Below are positions 44,655 through 56,146 of a DNA stretch of 64,000 nucleotides, piece after piece. The DNA is from Ascarosepion bandense (Eukaryota > Mollusca > Cephalopoda > Sepiida > Sepiidae). A model generated the notes under the pieces. That model was given only the letters and a program-made list of their open reading frames with translations. It was not told the DNA's origin and made no database searches. Position 1 is the stretch's first letter; every line of letters begins with the position of its first letter. Where the stretch lies: positions 464,501-528,500 of the forward strand of contig JBBBDQ010000352.1 of assembly GCA_037127315.1 (NCBI GenBank), given 5' to 3'. Position numbers and translations under genes: made by a program.

Positions 44655-45480
44655 ACCCAATACAAGGCTTAAAAACCATTGAAGTTAGAGTAACTCTAAT
44701 AGAAGAGGATGAAAAGAGCAAAAAAAAAAAGTCATAATCATATTATGTTTTGCTCCAAAGCAGTGATCAAAATGCTAAAATAGTTACTATTTTGTAAAAG
44801 AAAAAGAGAGAATCAATCTTTTTCGTATTTACCTAGAAAAAGGAAATAGAAGATATTAACTGAACAATGTTTGAGTAAAAATACTTTTTATTAATGGAAG
44901 ATGACAATATGAATTGTGGATAAGCAGGCAGCATTACAAAAAGAGTTGGAAACAAGAAGACAGTTTTTTGAACAGATTATGAAACAGACCAAAGAAAAGG
45001 AAAACATTACAATGACTAATCAATTTGACAAATTTAGCAAAAGGACTGAATGAAGGTTCGTTACTTCTCTGTTCTGGACAAAGATAAAGGCACCCGAGTT
45101 TGATTCTTCCATTTTTGAATCAAGTTAAAATCAAAAAAATGAAAATACTAGACAAAGAGTTTGATATGAATTTAAGAGAATCTAGTAAGAAATGAATGTT
45201 ATCAACTTAAGGAAGAAAGACGACAACTGACTTGAGATTACCATCCGTGTCTTCAGTGAAACAACAATGTAGAAGCCTTTTTTACAAAGTGGCAGTTCTG
45301 GGTAAAAAGCAGAGTGAAACTATGTTATTACATTTTTATAGACTATTGTTCATTTAATAGAAGACCCAAGAGTCACTGAAGGTAGTTACTGAATTACGTT
45401 GTTGCAAGGTCATACTAAACAAGAAGAAAAGGCGCATATTATGAGGATATGTAGGATTAATAATGGTTGATCTTAGACTT
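44655..45480. other. Stretch without recognised feature
   Basis: A-rich, no gene or dispersed repeat recognised. Confidence 0.35.
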
Positions 45481-45494
45481 GAAGAGGTTAAAAT

Positions 45495-46480
45495 TTTGGA
45501 ATTCTGTGTATATAGTATGGAGAGATTAAAATTTTAGTTGCCAGGGAAGCCTTTTGTTTTGTTTTTTTGTTCTTTTTTTTGGAGTTCGTTTCACAATGTA
45601 ATAGCACTTTGGATAAAATTGTCAGTGGAACCTATTCCTTACCAATGAAATATGAAGAGTTCTCCTCGGGCTTCTCGATAAGGTTCAGAGGAGGGTCTGT
45701 AATGTGATAGATACCGACTTGGCAGACCGCCTGCAGTCTCTCTCCCACCGGCGAGACGTGGCTTCCCTGTGTCTCTTCTATAAATACTTTCACGGCTTCT
45801 GCTCCGATGAACTTAGATCACTGGTGCCCCCTAAATACGAATTTGCACGAGATACTAGATTAGCAACTAGATCCCACCCTTTTACAATGAAACTGATAAA
45901 ATGCAGCCGTAACTTCTACTCCAACAGTTTCTTTCGTCGCACTTCCCGACTGTGGAATTCTCTTCCAAACGATTGCTTCCCCGACGGCTACAATCTCCAG
46001 GAGTTTAAATGTAAGGTCAATACACACCTCCTAACACACGAACCTGCTCCCATTCTATCAAGCACTCTTCCCATCTGCCCGACCCTCATCCTCGCTATCC
46101 TTACTCATCTGTCACCTTTCTCCTGACATTCCCTATGTCTATCCACTCCTCCTCTTTACCTTCCCCTATGTAGCCCCATGCGCAATAGTGGCAGTGGAAT
46201 GCCTTGCTTGGGGTGAGATGATTAAAAAAAAAAAAAAAAAAAGAATAAAAATATATCAATTCTGTGTATATAGTATGGAGAGGTTAAAATTTTAGTTGCT
46301 AGGGAAGCCTTTTTTTTTTTTAAGAGTTTGTTCCACAATGTAATAACACTTTGGATAAAATTGTCAGTGAAACCTTTCCTTACTAATGAAATATGAAGAG
46401 AATAAAAATCAACTCTGTTCATATGGTATGGAAAGGTGTTAACATTTTTTGATGCCAGAGAAGCCTCTTTATCTTTGTCT
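45495..46480. repeat. Local tandem repeat split by a LINE
   Basis: A ~150-bp unit (TTCTGTGTATATAGTATGGA...AATGAAATATGAAGAG) occurs at 45,499-45,660, at 46,259-46,400 and, in part, from 46,407. The LINE at 45,661-46,240 sits at the boundary of the first unit. The unit itself may be an old antisense LINE tail (GGGAAGCC...GGAGTTC). Confidence 0.7.
45661..46240 (+). mobile_element. LINE 3' end, young, C-terminal frame intact
   Basis: Starts TTCTCCTCGGGCTTCTCGAT. Open for 140 codons (45,704-46,126), from MIDTDLADRLQSLSHRRDVA through SFFRRTSRLWNSLPNDCFPD to FKCKVNTHLLTHE. Tail GGCAGTGGAATGCCTTGCTT then A18. Very similar to the 8.2-kb LINE but without its stops. The adjacent repeat units give the uninterrupted target (GAAGAGAATAAAAAT). 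Confidence 0.9.
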
Positions 46481-46569
46481 TATCTATGATGGTCTCGAAT
46501 ACTAAAACCAATGAATGTGCCTCATCTTAACCATCATCACTGAAAATAGTGGAAGATTAGTTTTGAGTT

Positions 46570-47110
46570 TGAGTTTTGTTTAATGGCATATCAACCTATG
46601 TGGGTCTTTTAATGCCAAAAAGGTGAGGTTTTAAGGTATTTTTTTAATGTTCAGTTATAGTGAGAAGGTTGATTTAGTCTGATTTTAATGAAAATTTTTT
46701 GTTTTTATTCATCTTTATTTTAGAAAACTGAAGATGTCTTCTAGTTTTGTATTCAGAAATGTTTTGCTGAGAATATTTTTTTTTCCTTCAAAAATGTGTT
46801 ATGGCAATAATTTTTCTTCAAAAATGTATTGTTAGAAATATTTTTCCTTCAAAAATGTATATTTTTCTATAAAAGTTTTTTTTTTGTATATATTTATATA
46901 AAAGTGTATTTTTATACTTTCATAGTGTCTTGACCCCAGTTTGGGGGTTAACTATTTGCCCATTGCTGGTTATCCTAATAAGTGCTTCCACTCTTGGTCA
47001 GAGTAGACATGAGAACAACAGCAGCTAAGAGGTGGTCCCATGCTTCTCACAACCTTTCAGTCAGAGGCCTTGCTGCCGGATACAATTTACTGTCATGCCC
47101 AAGACCAGGT
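46570..47110 (-). mobile_element. Family V retroposon
   Basis: Minus strand. 3' end GAGTTTTGTTTAATGGCA at the left; start GGTCTTGGGCATGACAG at about 47,105. The interior ACATTTTTGAAGGAAAAA-type repeats are visible in antisense at 46,780-46,870. Confidence 0.8.
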
Positions 47111-47559
47111 AGATTACTGATAGGCTAAAAATAATTCATCACTCACAGGGCCGTGTAAACACTTTTGAGCTCTATCAAATATAGTGAGTATTAAGCAGTT
47201 ACAGCCTAGGTATGGCAGCAGTACTTCGCTTCTGATCTGATCTGACTTTCGTAAAGAGAGTGAGAACATAACAGAGGGTGTTGGGTTTTTTCTGATCTAA
47301 ATCCTGTTGAAATTTTGTGTTATGAATTAAAAAGAATGTTAGAAAAAGAAATCCCAAGAACATATCATAATTTCCAATATAAAGAAATGGGTAAAATTTT
47401 GCATAGATCTATTGTTAGTTCTTTGGATGATTCTCACAAATGTTTGGCTAGAATAACTGCATAGACTCATGATATGTGACTAGAACGAGTACTTCTTGTT
47501 CATAATTTTCTCCTTTATTTTAAAACTCATGGAATTGAAAATCTTTAACTTCTTTTTTG

Positions 47560-47785
47560 TGCCTAATCTATTTAAGATGGAGAGGATCATGGTTCTCCAA
47601 ACTTCCCACATTGGTTGCTTTTTTAACTCTTTATCATCCATATTTGCCTTGATTTTGCCACTCATTCAAACAAACTTGTTAAGTAGGTCATGTGCAGTAC
47701 CACACGTTTCTTTTGATTTCAATGTGAGGATCAAATTCTCCGTGCTTTCTTTCCTCATTATAGGTACAAGATATTTCAATTTTTT
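47560..47785 (-). pseudogene. RTE-like LINE fragment
   Basis: Antisense of the RTE C-terminus and 3' region: CTTTCTTTCCTCATTATAGG, CCTCCAAACTTCC-like and ACCACACGTTTC-like blocks parallel those at 51.4 kb and 34.8 kb. Confidence 0.55.
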
Positions 47786-47789
47786 GTTA

Positions 47790-48620
47790 TTCACATTATT
47801 TGCATGGTGATATTATTCTCGTTTTTGTTGTCATTAACAATATTTTTTAGGCATTGTGTCATTTGACCTTCATCAGATCCAAAAGGACATAAGTTATATA
47901 ATTGACTCATGAATTTGGTGACACAAGAATTGTGAGTTCAATCCTTAGATCAGGCAGTATGTACTTCAAAATAACTGAGTAGTACTAAATCAGAACAAGA
48001 CGAGATATCCTGAGACAATAACAATCTACCATAGATTGAATAAAGGACTCAGTTCAAAATTTCCTGATGGTTACCCATATCAGAAAACACCAGTTGAAGG
48101 CAATTGAAGACAATAACTAGAACGTTGGGATAAAAACAGCAAACATGATGACAATAGTCAATATGTCAAACAGTAAAGTGTCATACATGATACACGCTTT
48201 TGGCGATCATGTCTCAAAAGTGACATGACTGACTGAGCAGAAGATTATCCCGCAGTAGATTGCCATTGCTTTCTGCAGTAGACTGGTTGCCAGCCAAGGC
48301 TATAGAACCAAATCTGTTCTATTATTTAACCCATAACAGAAGAGAAGAGACTGATTAATACCTTTCCTAAGGGTATTTGTGCATAAGTGAATGCAAGGAA
48401 TTCAACTGGAATTCAAACTCGGTTCCCCGGTTTGTCGTTCTGAGTCGATATTCCCTGCATCACAACTCACATCCGCAGTCAATATGTAAACAATGTAAAT
48501 CATAACTCATTATACCAGAAATTCAGAAAGAAATCACATAGTATTAACAAAGTCATTTATTAAATGGATAACAACAGCAAAGATGAGGATAATAATCCGA
48601 ATGTAAATAACTTATACCAG
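47790..48620 (+). mobile_element. SINE C remnant interrupted by SINE B
   Basis: SINE C-type blocks: minus tail near 47,800-47,870, then plus GTGAGTTCAATCC at 47,930-47,945, then GATGACAATAGTCAATATGT. The tail resumes after the SINE B as AATATGTAAACAATGTAAAT. Confidence 0.6.
48167..48476 (-). mobile_element. SINE B with perfect 11-bp target duplication
   Basis: AGTCAATATGT at 48,156-48,166 and again at 48,477-48,487 bracket the element. Head at the right with GAGTTTGAATTCC (B box). The duplication length is typical of LINE-machinery insertion. Confidence 0.9.
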
Positions 48621-49094
48621 AAATTCAGAAAGAAATATATCTCTAATTTTAATATTTTTTTTAACTACAAAATCCAAATAATCATCAGATACATATCTAT
48701 TGTTTTGTTTTTTTTTGCTATTGTTGTCATAATCTCTTTAGAAATGTTTGTCTCCAGTTCAGCAGTCATTCTTTCAGAGTTGATTGAACCTCCAAGAAAT
48801 GGTGGGTTTGATTGAAGGTTTGTAAGGTCTTTTCGCAGAATCTGAAGTTTCTTATGTCACAAGAAGCAGGAGGTAATGATTGTTTGTTAGAAACAGGGCC
48901 TTGTATTTATAAAATATCTTGTTTGTTCCCAGTATGGGCAGCTGGCAAAACGTACAAACAAGTAATCTCTTCTCTAGTGGCAGAAATAATTTTAATCTTA
49001 ATCCTGACACAAATAAATGTCATATTCATTGGAGAATGACTTATTGTGAAATAAAATTATTTCCCAATTTTCTCTGACAAGATGTTTTAAAGCA

Positions 49095-49235
49095 GCCAGA
49101 TTAGACTAAAAATGGAGTATTGTGCCATATTCGTGCTTGAGGTACCCATCCTTCACTAAGTTCAAAGAGTGTCTGTGCAATCTCTTGGATGAGGAATGAC
49201 TTGCCACCTTACAATCCCTTTCTCACAGATGAAGA
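49095..49235 (+). mobile_element. LINE RT fragment interrupted by family V
   Basis: Diverged codons matching the IEYCCHI...LDKVQRRVCNVIDTDLADRL...LSH region. Ends at CACAGATGAAG where family V begins. Confidence 0.6.
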
Positions 49236-49750
49236 TCCTGGGCATGACGGTAAATTGCATCCAGCAGCAAGGCCTTTGATTGGGGGTGTCGTGAGGAGCA
49301 TTGAACCACCTCTTAATTGCTGTTGTTCTCAGGTCCACCCTGACGCAGAGTGGTAGCACCTGTTAAGGTCTCAACTATGGGCAAATAGTTAACCCTTCCA
49401 AACTGGTGTCAGAACACTATGAAAATATAAAAATAGACTTTAATAGAAATATATACATAAAAATTGACTTTTGAAAGGAAAATATTACCAAAAATACATT
49501 TTTGAAGAAAAAATTATTACCATAACACATTTTTGAAGGGGAAAAAATTATTCCCAGCAAAACACTCTTGAATACAAAACAAGACATTTTCAGTTTTCTA
49601 AAATAAAAAGGAATAAAAACAAAAATTTTCATTAAAAATCTGACTAAATCAACCTCCTTACTATAACCAAACATGAAAAAAAACCCCTTAAAACCCCACC
49701 TTTTTGGCATTAAATAACCCACAGCGGTTGATATGCTGTTAAACAAAACT
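49236..49750 (+). mobile_element. Family V retroposon with probable target duplication
   Basis: Starts ATCCTGGGCATGACGG, ends GCTGTTAAACAAAACTTAC. AGATGAAGAT on the left and AGACGAAATG on the right look like a decayed duplication. Interior A-rich repeats are intact. Confidence 0.8.
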
Positions 49751-49759
49751 TACAGACGA

Positions 49760-50500
49760 AATGTCATAAGCCTTTTTTTATAACATCTTTATTCATATGG
49801 AAAATGTTTTAACTAGCTTTATTCTTTCATTTTGCCTAGTTCTGACCCACAGGGCTATAGACACTGGGATGAACCAGTCGCATTCTTTTCACACTTTAAT
49901 AATAATAATAAGGATAATAAAGCAATTTCAGACAAAAACATCATTCAGTAACCCTTACTTTTGGTGGCTCTTGGGCCTTGTATTAAGTGAATATTAGTAA
50001 AAAAAAAAAGAAAGAAACTCAAGCTTGAGATATTTACTCGGCTGATCTTCATCCAGTGAATTTCCAACTTGCTAACCTTACATTGATCCGGTGAAACTGA
50101 CTTGTTAACCATCACCCTGTACTAAATGCTCTTATTGGTCTGACATAAGGCTATGAAAATATAGTGACAAGTGAAGATATAAATCTTTCCACAAATACAT
50201 AATCTGCTCAACTCACTTGCCGACAACAAAATTATGACAGGTACTCAAGGTCAGGCTGGTTTCTCAATTCTGTTAGTATCGTTTGAAACTCTAAAATGAA
50301 GGATTCTATATATTTTGCATTTCTGATCAAAGTGCAATATCTTTCTTTACTCCCCAGCTTCCTGAGTTAGAATCACAAATACTTGTTGACTTAGAAATCA
50401 TTATTCTAATATTAGAAATCAATGTGGGAAAATAGGAACTAAAAGAAAACTGAGAAGGCAAGGAATTTCAAGTAATACACAAAGAAAACAAGTTGAAAGG
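49760..50500. other. Stretch without recognised feature
   Basis: A short (AAT)n run near 49,896-49,912. No gene or dispersed repeat recognised. Confidence 0.35.
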
Positions 50501-50514
50501 ACTATATATATATA

Positions 50515-51235
50515 TTAGTCATCCACATACAAGCCTGTTTCACTGCATCAAAACTCGTCAGTGTGACTAGACACATCCACTTGCTTCTGGCCAGGATCGA
50601 AACTCGATCAATTCGGTGTCTGTCGGAGTCGCTACTTCCATAGGCACATGGGATCAGAGAAGGGAAACTTTAACATGTAGTATATAAGCAGTGTATACAC
50701 ACACCAATCACCTAAAGAACTCAATTCATTTAAAGAGTAACGCATATATTGCGGAAGTGGAAACTGTTTTTAAAATTTTCTTCTCTAGAGAGCTCAATCA
50801 TAATGAGAGTTTAATATATTAGTCATCTATATACAAGCCTATTTTGCTGTATCACAGCTCATCAGTGTGGCTAGACACATCCCTCAACCAATTTAGTGTC
50901 AGTCGGAGTTGCTACCTCCTAAGCCATAGGCGCATGGAATTAGAGAAGGGAAGTTTTAATGTATATAAGCTGTGTATACACACACCAGTCACCAAAAAAA
51001 CTCAATTCATTTCTGAAGAGTAATACTTATGTCGCAGAACTGGAAACCTCTTTTTAAAATTTTTTTTCTTTAGAGAGCTCAATCGTAATGAGAGTATAAT
51101 ATATTAGTCATCCACATACAAACCTGTTTTGCTGTGGTTAGACACATCCACTTGCTTCTGGCCGGGATCGAAACTTGACCGATTTTGTGTCAGAGTTGCT
51201 ACTCCCAAAGCCATAAGTGCATGGAAAAACAAAGA
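50515..51235 (-). mobile_element. Head-to-tail trimer of retrozyme-like units (family D, second subfamily)
   Basis: Three minus-strand units with predicted cleavage points at about 50,528, 50,832 and 51,117, so monomers of 304 and 285 bp. Each unit has a hammerhead-like end, a tRNA-like region (GAGTTTCGATCC as B box, TATGGAAGTAGC-type A box) and a body with AGAAGAAAATTTTAAAAA. Hammerhead cores: unit 1 CTGACGA with damaged stem II; unit 2 CTGATGA and perfect stem II but AAAA for GAAA; unit 3 lost CTGATGA and most of stem II. All probably inactive now. Confidence 0.82.
50823..50872 (-). ncRNA. Hammerhead ribozyme motif, one core change
   Basis: CTGATGA at 50,855-50,849, stem II GCTGT-GAT-ACAGC fully paired, then AAAA where GAAA is required (G12 to A). 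Cleavage would fall near 50,832. G12 is part of the catalytic centre, so activity is not expected. Confidence 0.7.
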
Positions 51236-51424
51236 AGTATACCAGAACACAGAAAACATATACCTTGGAGACTTTCAAGAGTAGCAACTCCTAAATTGGA
51301 TATCACATGTAACTTGAAGAGAAAATAGTTACATAATCAAGATGTTAATGTTCCCTACAACTTCTAACAAAAGGTTAGAAAGGAAACCCCCATCAGTACT
51401 GGAAAGAGCAATAACAGCTACTGA

Positions 51425-51815
51425 ACTTGAGAAACTTTCTTCTGTATGTGCCAGGTCCCCTCAGGATGTAGGTGATCATAGCTCTCCACAATTTCCTATC
51501 CTTTGTAGCTCTTAATAAAGTTTGTCTTTTCGTTATTTCTACTATCCATTTACCCAAGCTCTCTAAGTAGATTATGCATTGTTTTCTGCTGCTGATATTA
51601 GTTTGAATCTGTCCTGTGAGTATATTTTCTCATATACATTATAAAATTCAACTTTCTCTTACTAGTATAAGTGTTCTTTTTGTTTCCATTTTCTCTAAAA
51701 CCTCATATGTTTGATCAACCTAAGACTCAGTATCCTTCTGTAGAACTGCGTCTCTGTTGCCTCTTCTGTGATAAGGATGGGCAGTATTCATTGCCATACT
51801 GGTGGACTGATATGT
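51425..51815 (-). pseudogene. RTE-like LINE, reverse-transcriptase C-terminal fragment
   Basis: Minus-strand order: a YGNEYCPSLSQKRQQRRSSTEG-like start, the FYRRILSLRL region (antisense AGTATCCTTCTGTAGAACTG), KRKLNF, and a tail to about 51,430 (antisense ATCATAGCTCTCCACAATTT). Frame broken in several places. Confidence 0.65.
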
Positions 51816-52054
51816 AAAAATTCAGCCCTCTTTTCTTAGTTTCTAACAAAATTTTTCTTTTCTTAATACTTTACTTAGCATTTAGAAAACATTTTACATT
51901 ATCCCAATGGAGTCTCAATCTTGAACTTTCTGTTTTCAGTTTAATCTGGCTTAATTGCTCAGTAATTGCTATTCCTGTTGCCTGGGGATTGAACTCAGTT
52001 ATTAGATTGCCACTAACCAGTAGTTTAATCCTTTTGGCCATTATACCACAAGAT

Positions 52055-52490
52055 GATCCTAAATCTCTAACTAGGAGCCAGTTGTACTTTTTGTTGACCT
52101 TACAGAAAGAAATATAGGTAGGTGTAGATGTGTGTCATGGTGAAGTGGATATCATCTCAGAAGAAGAAATCAGAAAGCTGAGTTTGAATTTCAGTTGAAT
52201 TCGTTACATTCACCTACGTTGGAAATACTCTTGGGAAACTATTAATCTGTCACTACTCTTTCCAGCTATGGGTTAAATAACAGGACAGATTGGGTTCTAT
52301 AGCCTTGGTTGGCAACCAGTCTACTGCAAAAAGTAATGGCAACCCACTGCACAAAAAGCTTCCGTCCAGTCAGTCATGTCTCTTTTGAGACCTGATCATT
52401 TAAGGGTGTATCATGTATGGCATTTAACTAACCATGGGATGATTTTGAATCTATAACTAGGAACCTACTGTACTTCTTGTTGATTATGCA
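52055..52490 (+). mobile_element. SINE B between ~55-bp direct repeats
   Basis: SINE at 52,127-52,432 with head GTGTCATGGTGAAGTGGATA and B-box-like GAGTTTGAATTTC. On either side a ~55-bp sequence (GATGATCCTAAATCTCTAAC...TTGTTGACCTTACAGA and GATGATTTTGAATCTATAAC...TTGTTGATTATGCAGA) is repeated at roughly 80% identity. This is longer than a usual target duplication. Confidence 0.72.
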
Positions 52491-52675
52491 GATGGCAAGA
52501 ATAGAATATTAGAATGGATAAGGGAAAAATGAGAAGATACAGGCAAAGAATGAAAGAAAGCAGAAGAATGAAATCAATGTTAAGTTTTTAAACAACTGTA
52601 GAATTTTTACAGATCTAACCTTTTCTGTTTTAGCTTATGTCTAATTACTCCATCATTTTTTAATTTATCACTGTA

Positions 52676-53391
52676 CTAGCAGTATAGCCCAGCATTGCTC
52701 GAGTGTAATGAAAGCTTTAAAACTAATCCATGGTCCTGGAGCTCAGACTCTTTGGACATTGGCACGAAAGACTAAAAAGCAATAGTTGTTTCCAGTTAAA
52801 GCGAAACCATAGACTGAAAGAAAAATGAATGGATGTTAGTTAAATTTTGATTTCCTGGTATCGATATCAAATAAGTTTTTTTCATCCCTAAATGAGTCCT
52901 CTGAGTAAAAGGTATCATGGCTGAGACTAAGAACTACAATTATATCTACTTAGAGCCAAACCCGAAGCAAAAATTAAAATAAAAGGGCTGAAAAAATACA
53001 AGCATACGGGCAGATAAACAGACATACACACAAACATCTTGCCTTTTATATATATATATATATATATATATTATGGATTTTCTGCACGATTGTAAGAACC
53101 GCAACCTTGAAACTTCTGAATATCGTTTCTTATACCTTTGTCTATGAGTATATCAAATTTGATTAAAATCAGACCACTCCTTCTATAACCTGATTTTTTC
53201 AATTATCAAATTTTGATATTTATCGGGGGTACCTCAACACAAAACCTAGCTAAGAACACTCGCAGATGCTTATAGTACAGTTGTGTAAATTTTTAAGAAA
53301 ATCTGTTCACTCATTTCGGAGTCCATAGGTAATGGACACAGACACACACACACACACACACAGTTTCATTTATAAATAAGTTTAGATTAGA
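52676..53391 (-). mobile_element. Non-autonomous Helitron, long type
   Basis: Minus strand: CTAG terminus at 52,676-52,679 next to A, TC start at 53,386 or 53,391. The terminal stem has decayed (CTCG against TGGG). (TA)n inside at 53,048-53,072. Confidence 0.85.
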
Positions 53392-53639
53392 TTTTATTGA
53401 CTATTATAGCATTCTTCACTATTTTCTTTTTGATCCTGCAGTGTAATCATTGCTCAACAAATGATTTCATATCATCTTTACCTATCTTGTTTTTATTGTT
53501 ATCTTTCTGCTGTTGTTATTTTTTTGCCATTTTCAGCATAAATGTCAGTAATGATGCCACAAAAAATTATAGTTTTTTGGCAACATGTCATAAACTATTA
53601 AGGCGTTACAAAAATAATGGCTGATTTCAGATACATCAT

Positions 53640-54190
53640 TTTATTCTTGAAAAATTAACTTTAGAAATGTTGAAATTAGTCTAAATATGAGCCTTGGGCA
53701 TCAATGCACCTCTGCCATCGATCAATGAGATTATTAATTCCTCGTTGATAAAAAGTTATTGCCTCTGATACAACAATATCTTTGAAAGCTGATTCTACCT
53801 CTGGTTTATGCCTCAAAGTTTTACCATTTAAAAATATGCTTATTTCTTAAAAAGAATATGATAATCAATGGGTAAAAGATCATGAGTTCTTGCTACGTCA
53901 TTCTTGCAACATGTGACTACGCATTATCGTGGTGCAGAATTGGACCATGTTGATTCACCAATGCAGATCTCATTTTTTGCAAACATGCATGCATTTTAGC
54001 AAGTTAACACTTTTACATCGGTTTTGCTCAACAACTACTTGCAATTGTTTGTTGCCAAGACTGCATGACCATTCTTTGATTTCTTCATCTTCAAGGCTCT
54101 CATCATCAGTACAGAACTTCTGGAACCACCTTCACACTATCTGATCACTCTGTTGATATTGGTAGAAGTTTGGGAAACCCTGTGTTCAAG
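53640..54190 (-). pseudogene. Mariner-type transposase relic, internally deleted
   Basis: Minus-strand translation gives, in order, WFQKFCTDDESLEDEEIKEW and QLQVVVEQNR (N-terminal DNA-binding part), then ALVNQHGPILHHDNA (second catalytic Asp, near 53,921-53,935), LLPIDYHILF (third Asp, near 53,858-53,871), LNGKTLRHKPEVESAF and RWQRCIDAQGSYFD (C-terminus). The family normally has about 345 residues. Around 120, including the first catalytic Asp, are missing between the first two parts, and several stops interrupt the rest. No terminal inverted repeats were found. The open frame on the opposite strand is a shadow. Confidence 0.85.
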
Positions 54191-54371
54191 TTTGAACACA
54201 TCCAAACAAAGATAATGTTTTGTCCTGTTTATAATTAAGGGCTTCTATGCTTCAAGAATATTTCTCTTCTGAAAATAAGTTTAAAATTATTTAAGAGCAC
54301 ATATTAATAATTATGTATACCAAAAATTCAGTTAATATATCCCGTGAATACTATGTTAAAATAGCTTTTAA

Positions 54372-55375
54372 AAATTTTTTTTTAATCATTTCACCCCAAG
54401 CAAGGTGGTAACACCACTGATGTGCAGGGGGCTACATAAGAGTAAAAGATTAAATAAGAGGAGAGTAAAAAGAAAGACAAACCAGTTTCAGGGGGTGTCA
54501 GAAAAAGGAGCAAGAGAAGTATGGGAATACAAGTGTGATGACAGTTGCAAAGATAGAGAGAAAGAAAAAGATATACAGGGTGATGTAGGAAGAACAGGAG
54601 TCAAATGGGGATTGACATTGCATTTAAATTTCTGGCAGTTGTAGCCATCAGGAAAGCAAGAATATGGAAGGGGGTTCCACAGACGGGAAGTGTGAGAATA
54701 GAAGCTGCTGGAGTTGAATTGTCAGCTGCATTTGGTTGATTTAACTGTGAATGGGTGGGACCTAATTGTCAGTCTGGTTGCACGAGTAAACTCCTGTGGC
54801 ATGTGCTCTAGTGACTTAAGTTCAATAGAACAGACAAAGGGAAGCCACATCCTGTCAGTGAGAAAGTGGCTGGAGTCAAGCCACCAGGTCAGTACCTATC
54901 ACATTATTGATAATCCTTTGGGACCTGTTGAGGAGTTGAGTCTAAGTGACCAAAAAACCACCAGGGCAAATTGGTAGGTGGTTTAAATAATAACCTGGGA
55001 GATTCCATTCTGTTACAGGCAAGTCCATTCTGTAAGCATTGATTGGCTGATAATTTCAGTGTGTATATTGAGCTCCATAAATATTCAGCACAATATCCAC
55101 ACACTTGAATGTTCACCTTCTTACAGAAGACAGCCATGTTGAAAGGTAAGTCATTTGATTTCTACAGAGATGAGCAGTGGGGCCGCCTGACCATATATGA
55201 CAGCAGTATTCCATGCAAGGATGGATGGTTGATTTGTATATGTGCAGAATACAATACTTTCAGCAACCATTATTTTTGTAACAACCTAATAGAAGATAAA
55301 TTTAAAATACTTTCTTGTCTATGCTGTTTTGAAAGCATTACAAGTATACTCAATTATTAAGGAACATAACTGACA
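54372..55375 (-). mobile_element. LINE 3' end interrupted by ~230 bp of unrelated DNA
   Basis: LINE parts: 54,372-54,945 (tail AATCATTTCACCCCAAGCAA on the plus strand, RT C-terminal antisense) and about 55,172-55,375 (antisense of CHIS...IEYC...YKSTI, CAGCAGTATTCCATGCAAGG). Between them lies sequence that other LINE copies lack. Confidence 0.75.
55035..55155 (+). promoter_or_regulatory. Possible promoter and short first exon, speculative
   Basis: Inside the sequence that splits the LINE: GATTGGCTGATAA (inverted CCAAT, an NF-Y-type site, near 55,040), CATAAATA (TATA-like, near 55,077), and about 55 bases further an ATG in GCCATGTTGAAAG followed directly by GTAAGT, a good 5' splice site. The order and spacing suit an RNA polymerase II promoter with a short first exon, but each motif is common by chance in AT-rich DNA. 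Confidence 0.2.
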
Positions 55376-55431
55376 ACTCAAATAATTAGCAGTAAGCCTT
55401 TTATACCATTGCTTACTATTATGGGCCAGTA

Positions 55432-56146
55432 TCTAAATCTAAACTTATTTAAAAATGCAACTTTGTCTGTGTGTGTGTGTGTCCGTTACCTATAGACTCT
55501 GAAATGGCTGAACTGATTTTCTTAAAAATTTACAGTTGTACTATAAGCGTCTTCGAGTGTTCTTAGCTAGGTTTTGTGTCAAGGTACGCCCAATAAATGT
55601 CGATAATCGAAAAAATTAGGTTATAGAAGGAGTGGTCTGATTTTAATCAAATTTGATACACTCATAGACAAAGGCATAAAAAATGAGATTCAAAAGTTTC
55701 AAGGTTGCAGTTCTTACAATAGTGCAGAAAATCAATTATATATATATATATATAAGAAGCAAGATGTTTGTGTGTGTGTGTCTGTTTATCTGCCTGTATG
55801 TCTGTATTTTTTCAGCCCTTTTATCTTAGTTTTTGCTTCGGGTTTGGCTCTAAGTAGGTATAATTGTAGTTCTTAGTCTCAGCCATGATGCCATTTACTC
55901 AGAGGACTTATTTAGCCTTCAAAATTCAGTTTACGACGAAAGAAACTTATTTGATATTGATACCAGGAAATAAAAATTTGACTTACATCCATTCATTTAT
56001 TTTTCACTCTACCATATCGCTTTAACTGGAAACAACTATTGCTTTTTTAGTCTTTCATGCCAACGTCCAAAGAGTCTGAGCTCCAGGACCATGGATTAGT
56101 TTTAAAGCTTTCATTACACTCTAGCAATGCCAGGCTATACTGCTAG
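55432..56146 (+). mobile_element. Non-autonomous Helitron, long type
   Basis: Start ATCTAAATCTAAACTTATTT; end CTGCTAG before T at 56,147. Terminal hairpin decayed (CTCTAGCAATGCCAGG). Confidence 0.85.

Noticed and set aside
48564..48815. 83-codon open frame
   Set aside because: Begins in a SINE C tail and continues into AT-rich DNA; low-complexity hydrophobic peptide.
53929..54144. 71-codon plus-strand open frame
   Set aside because: It is antisense to the mariner transposase relic, which explains the sequence.
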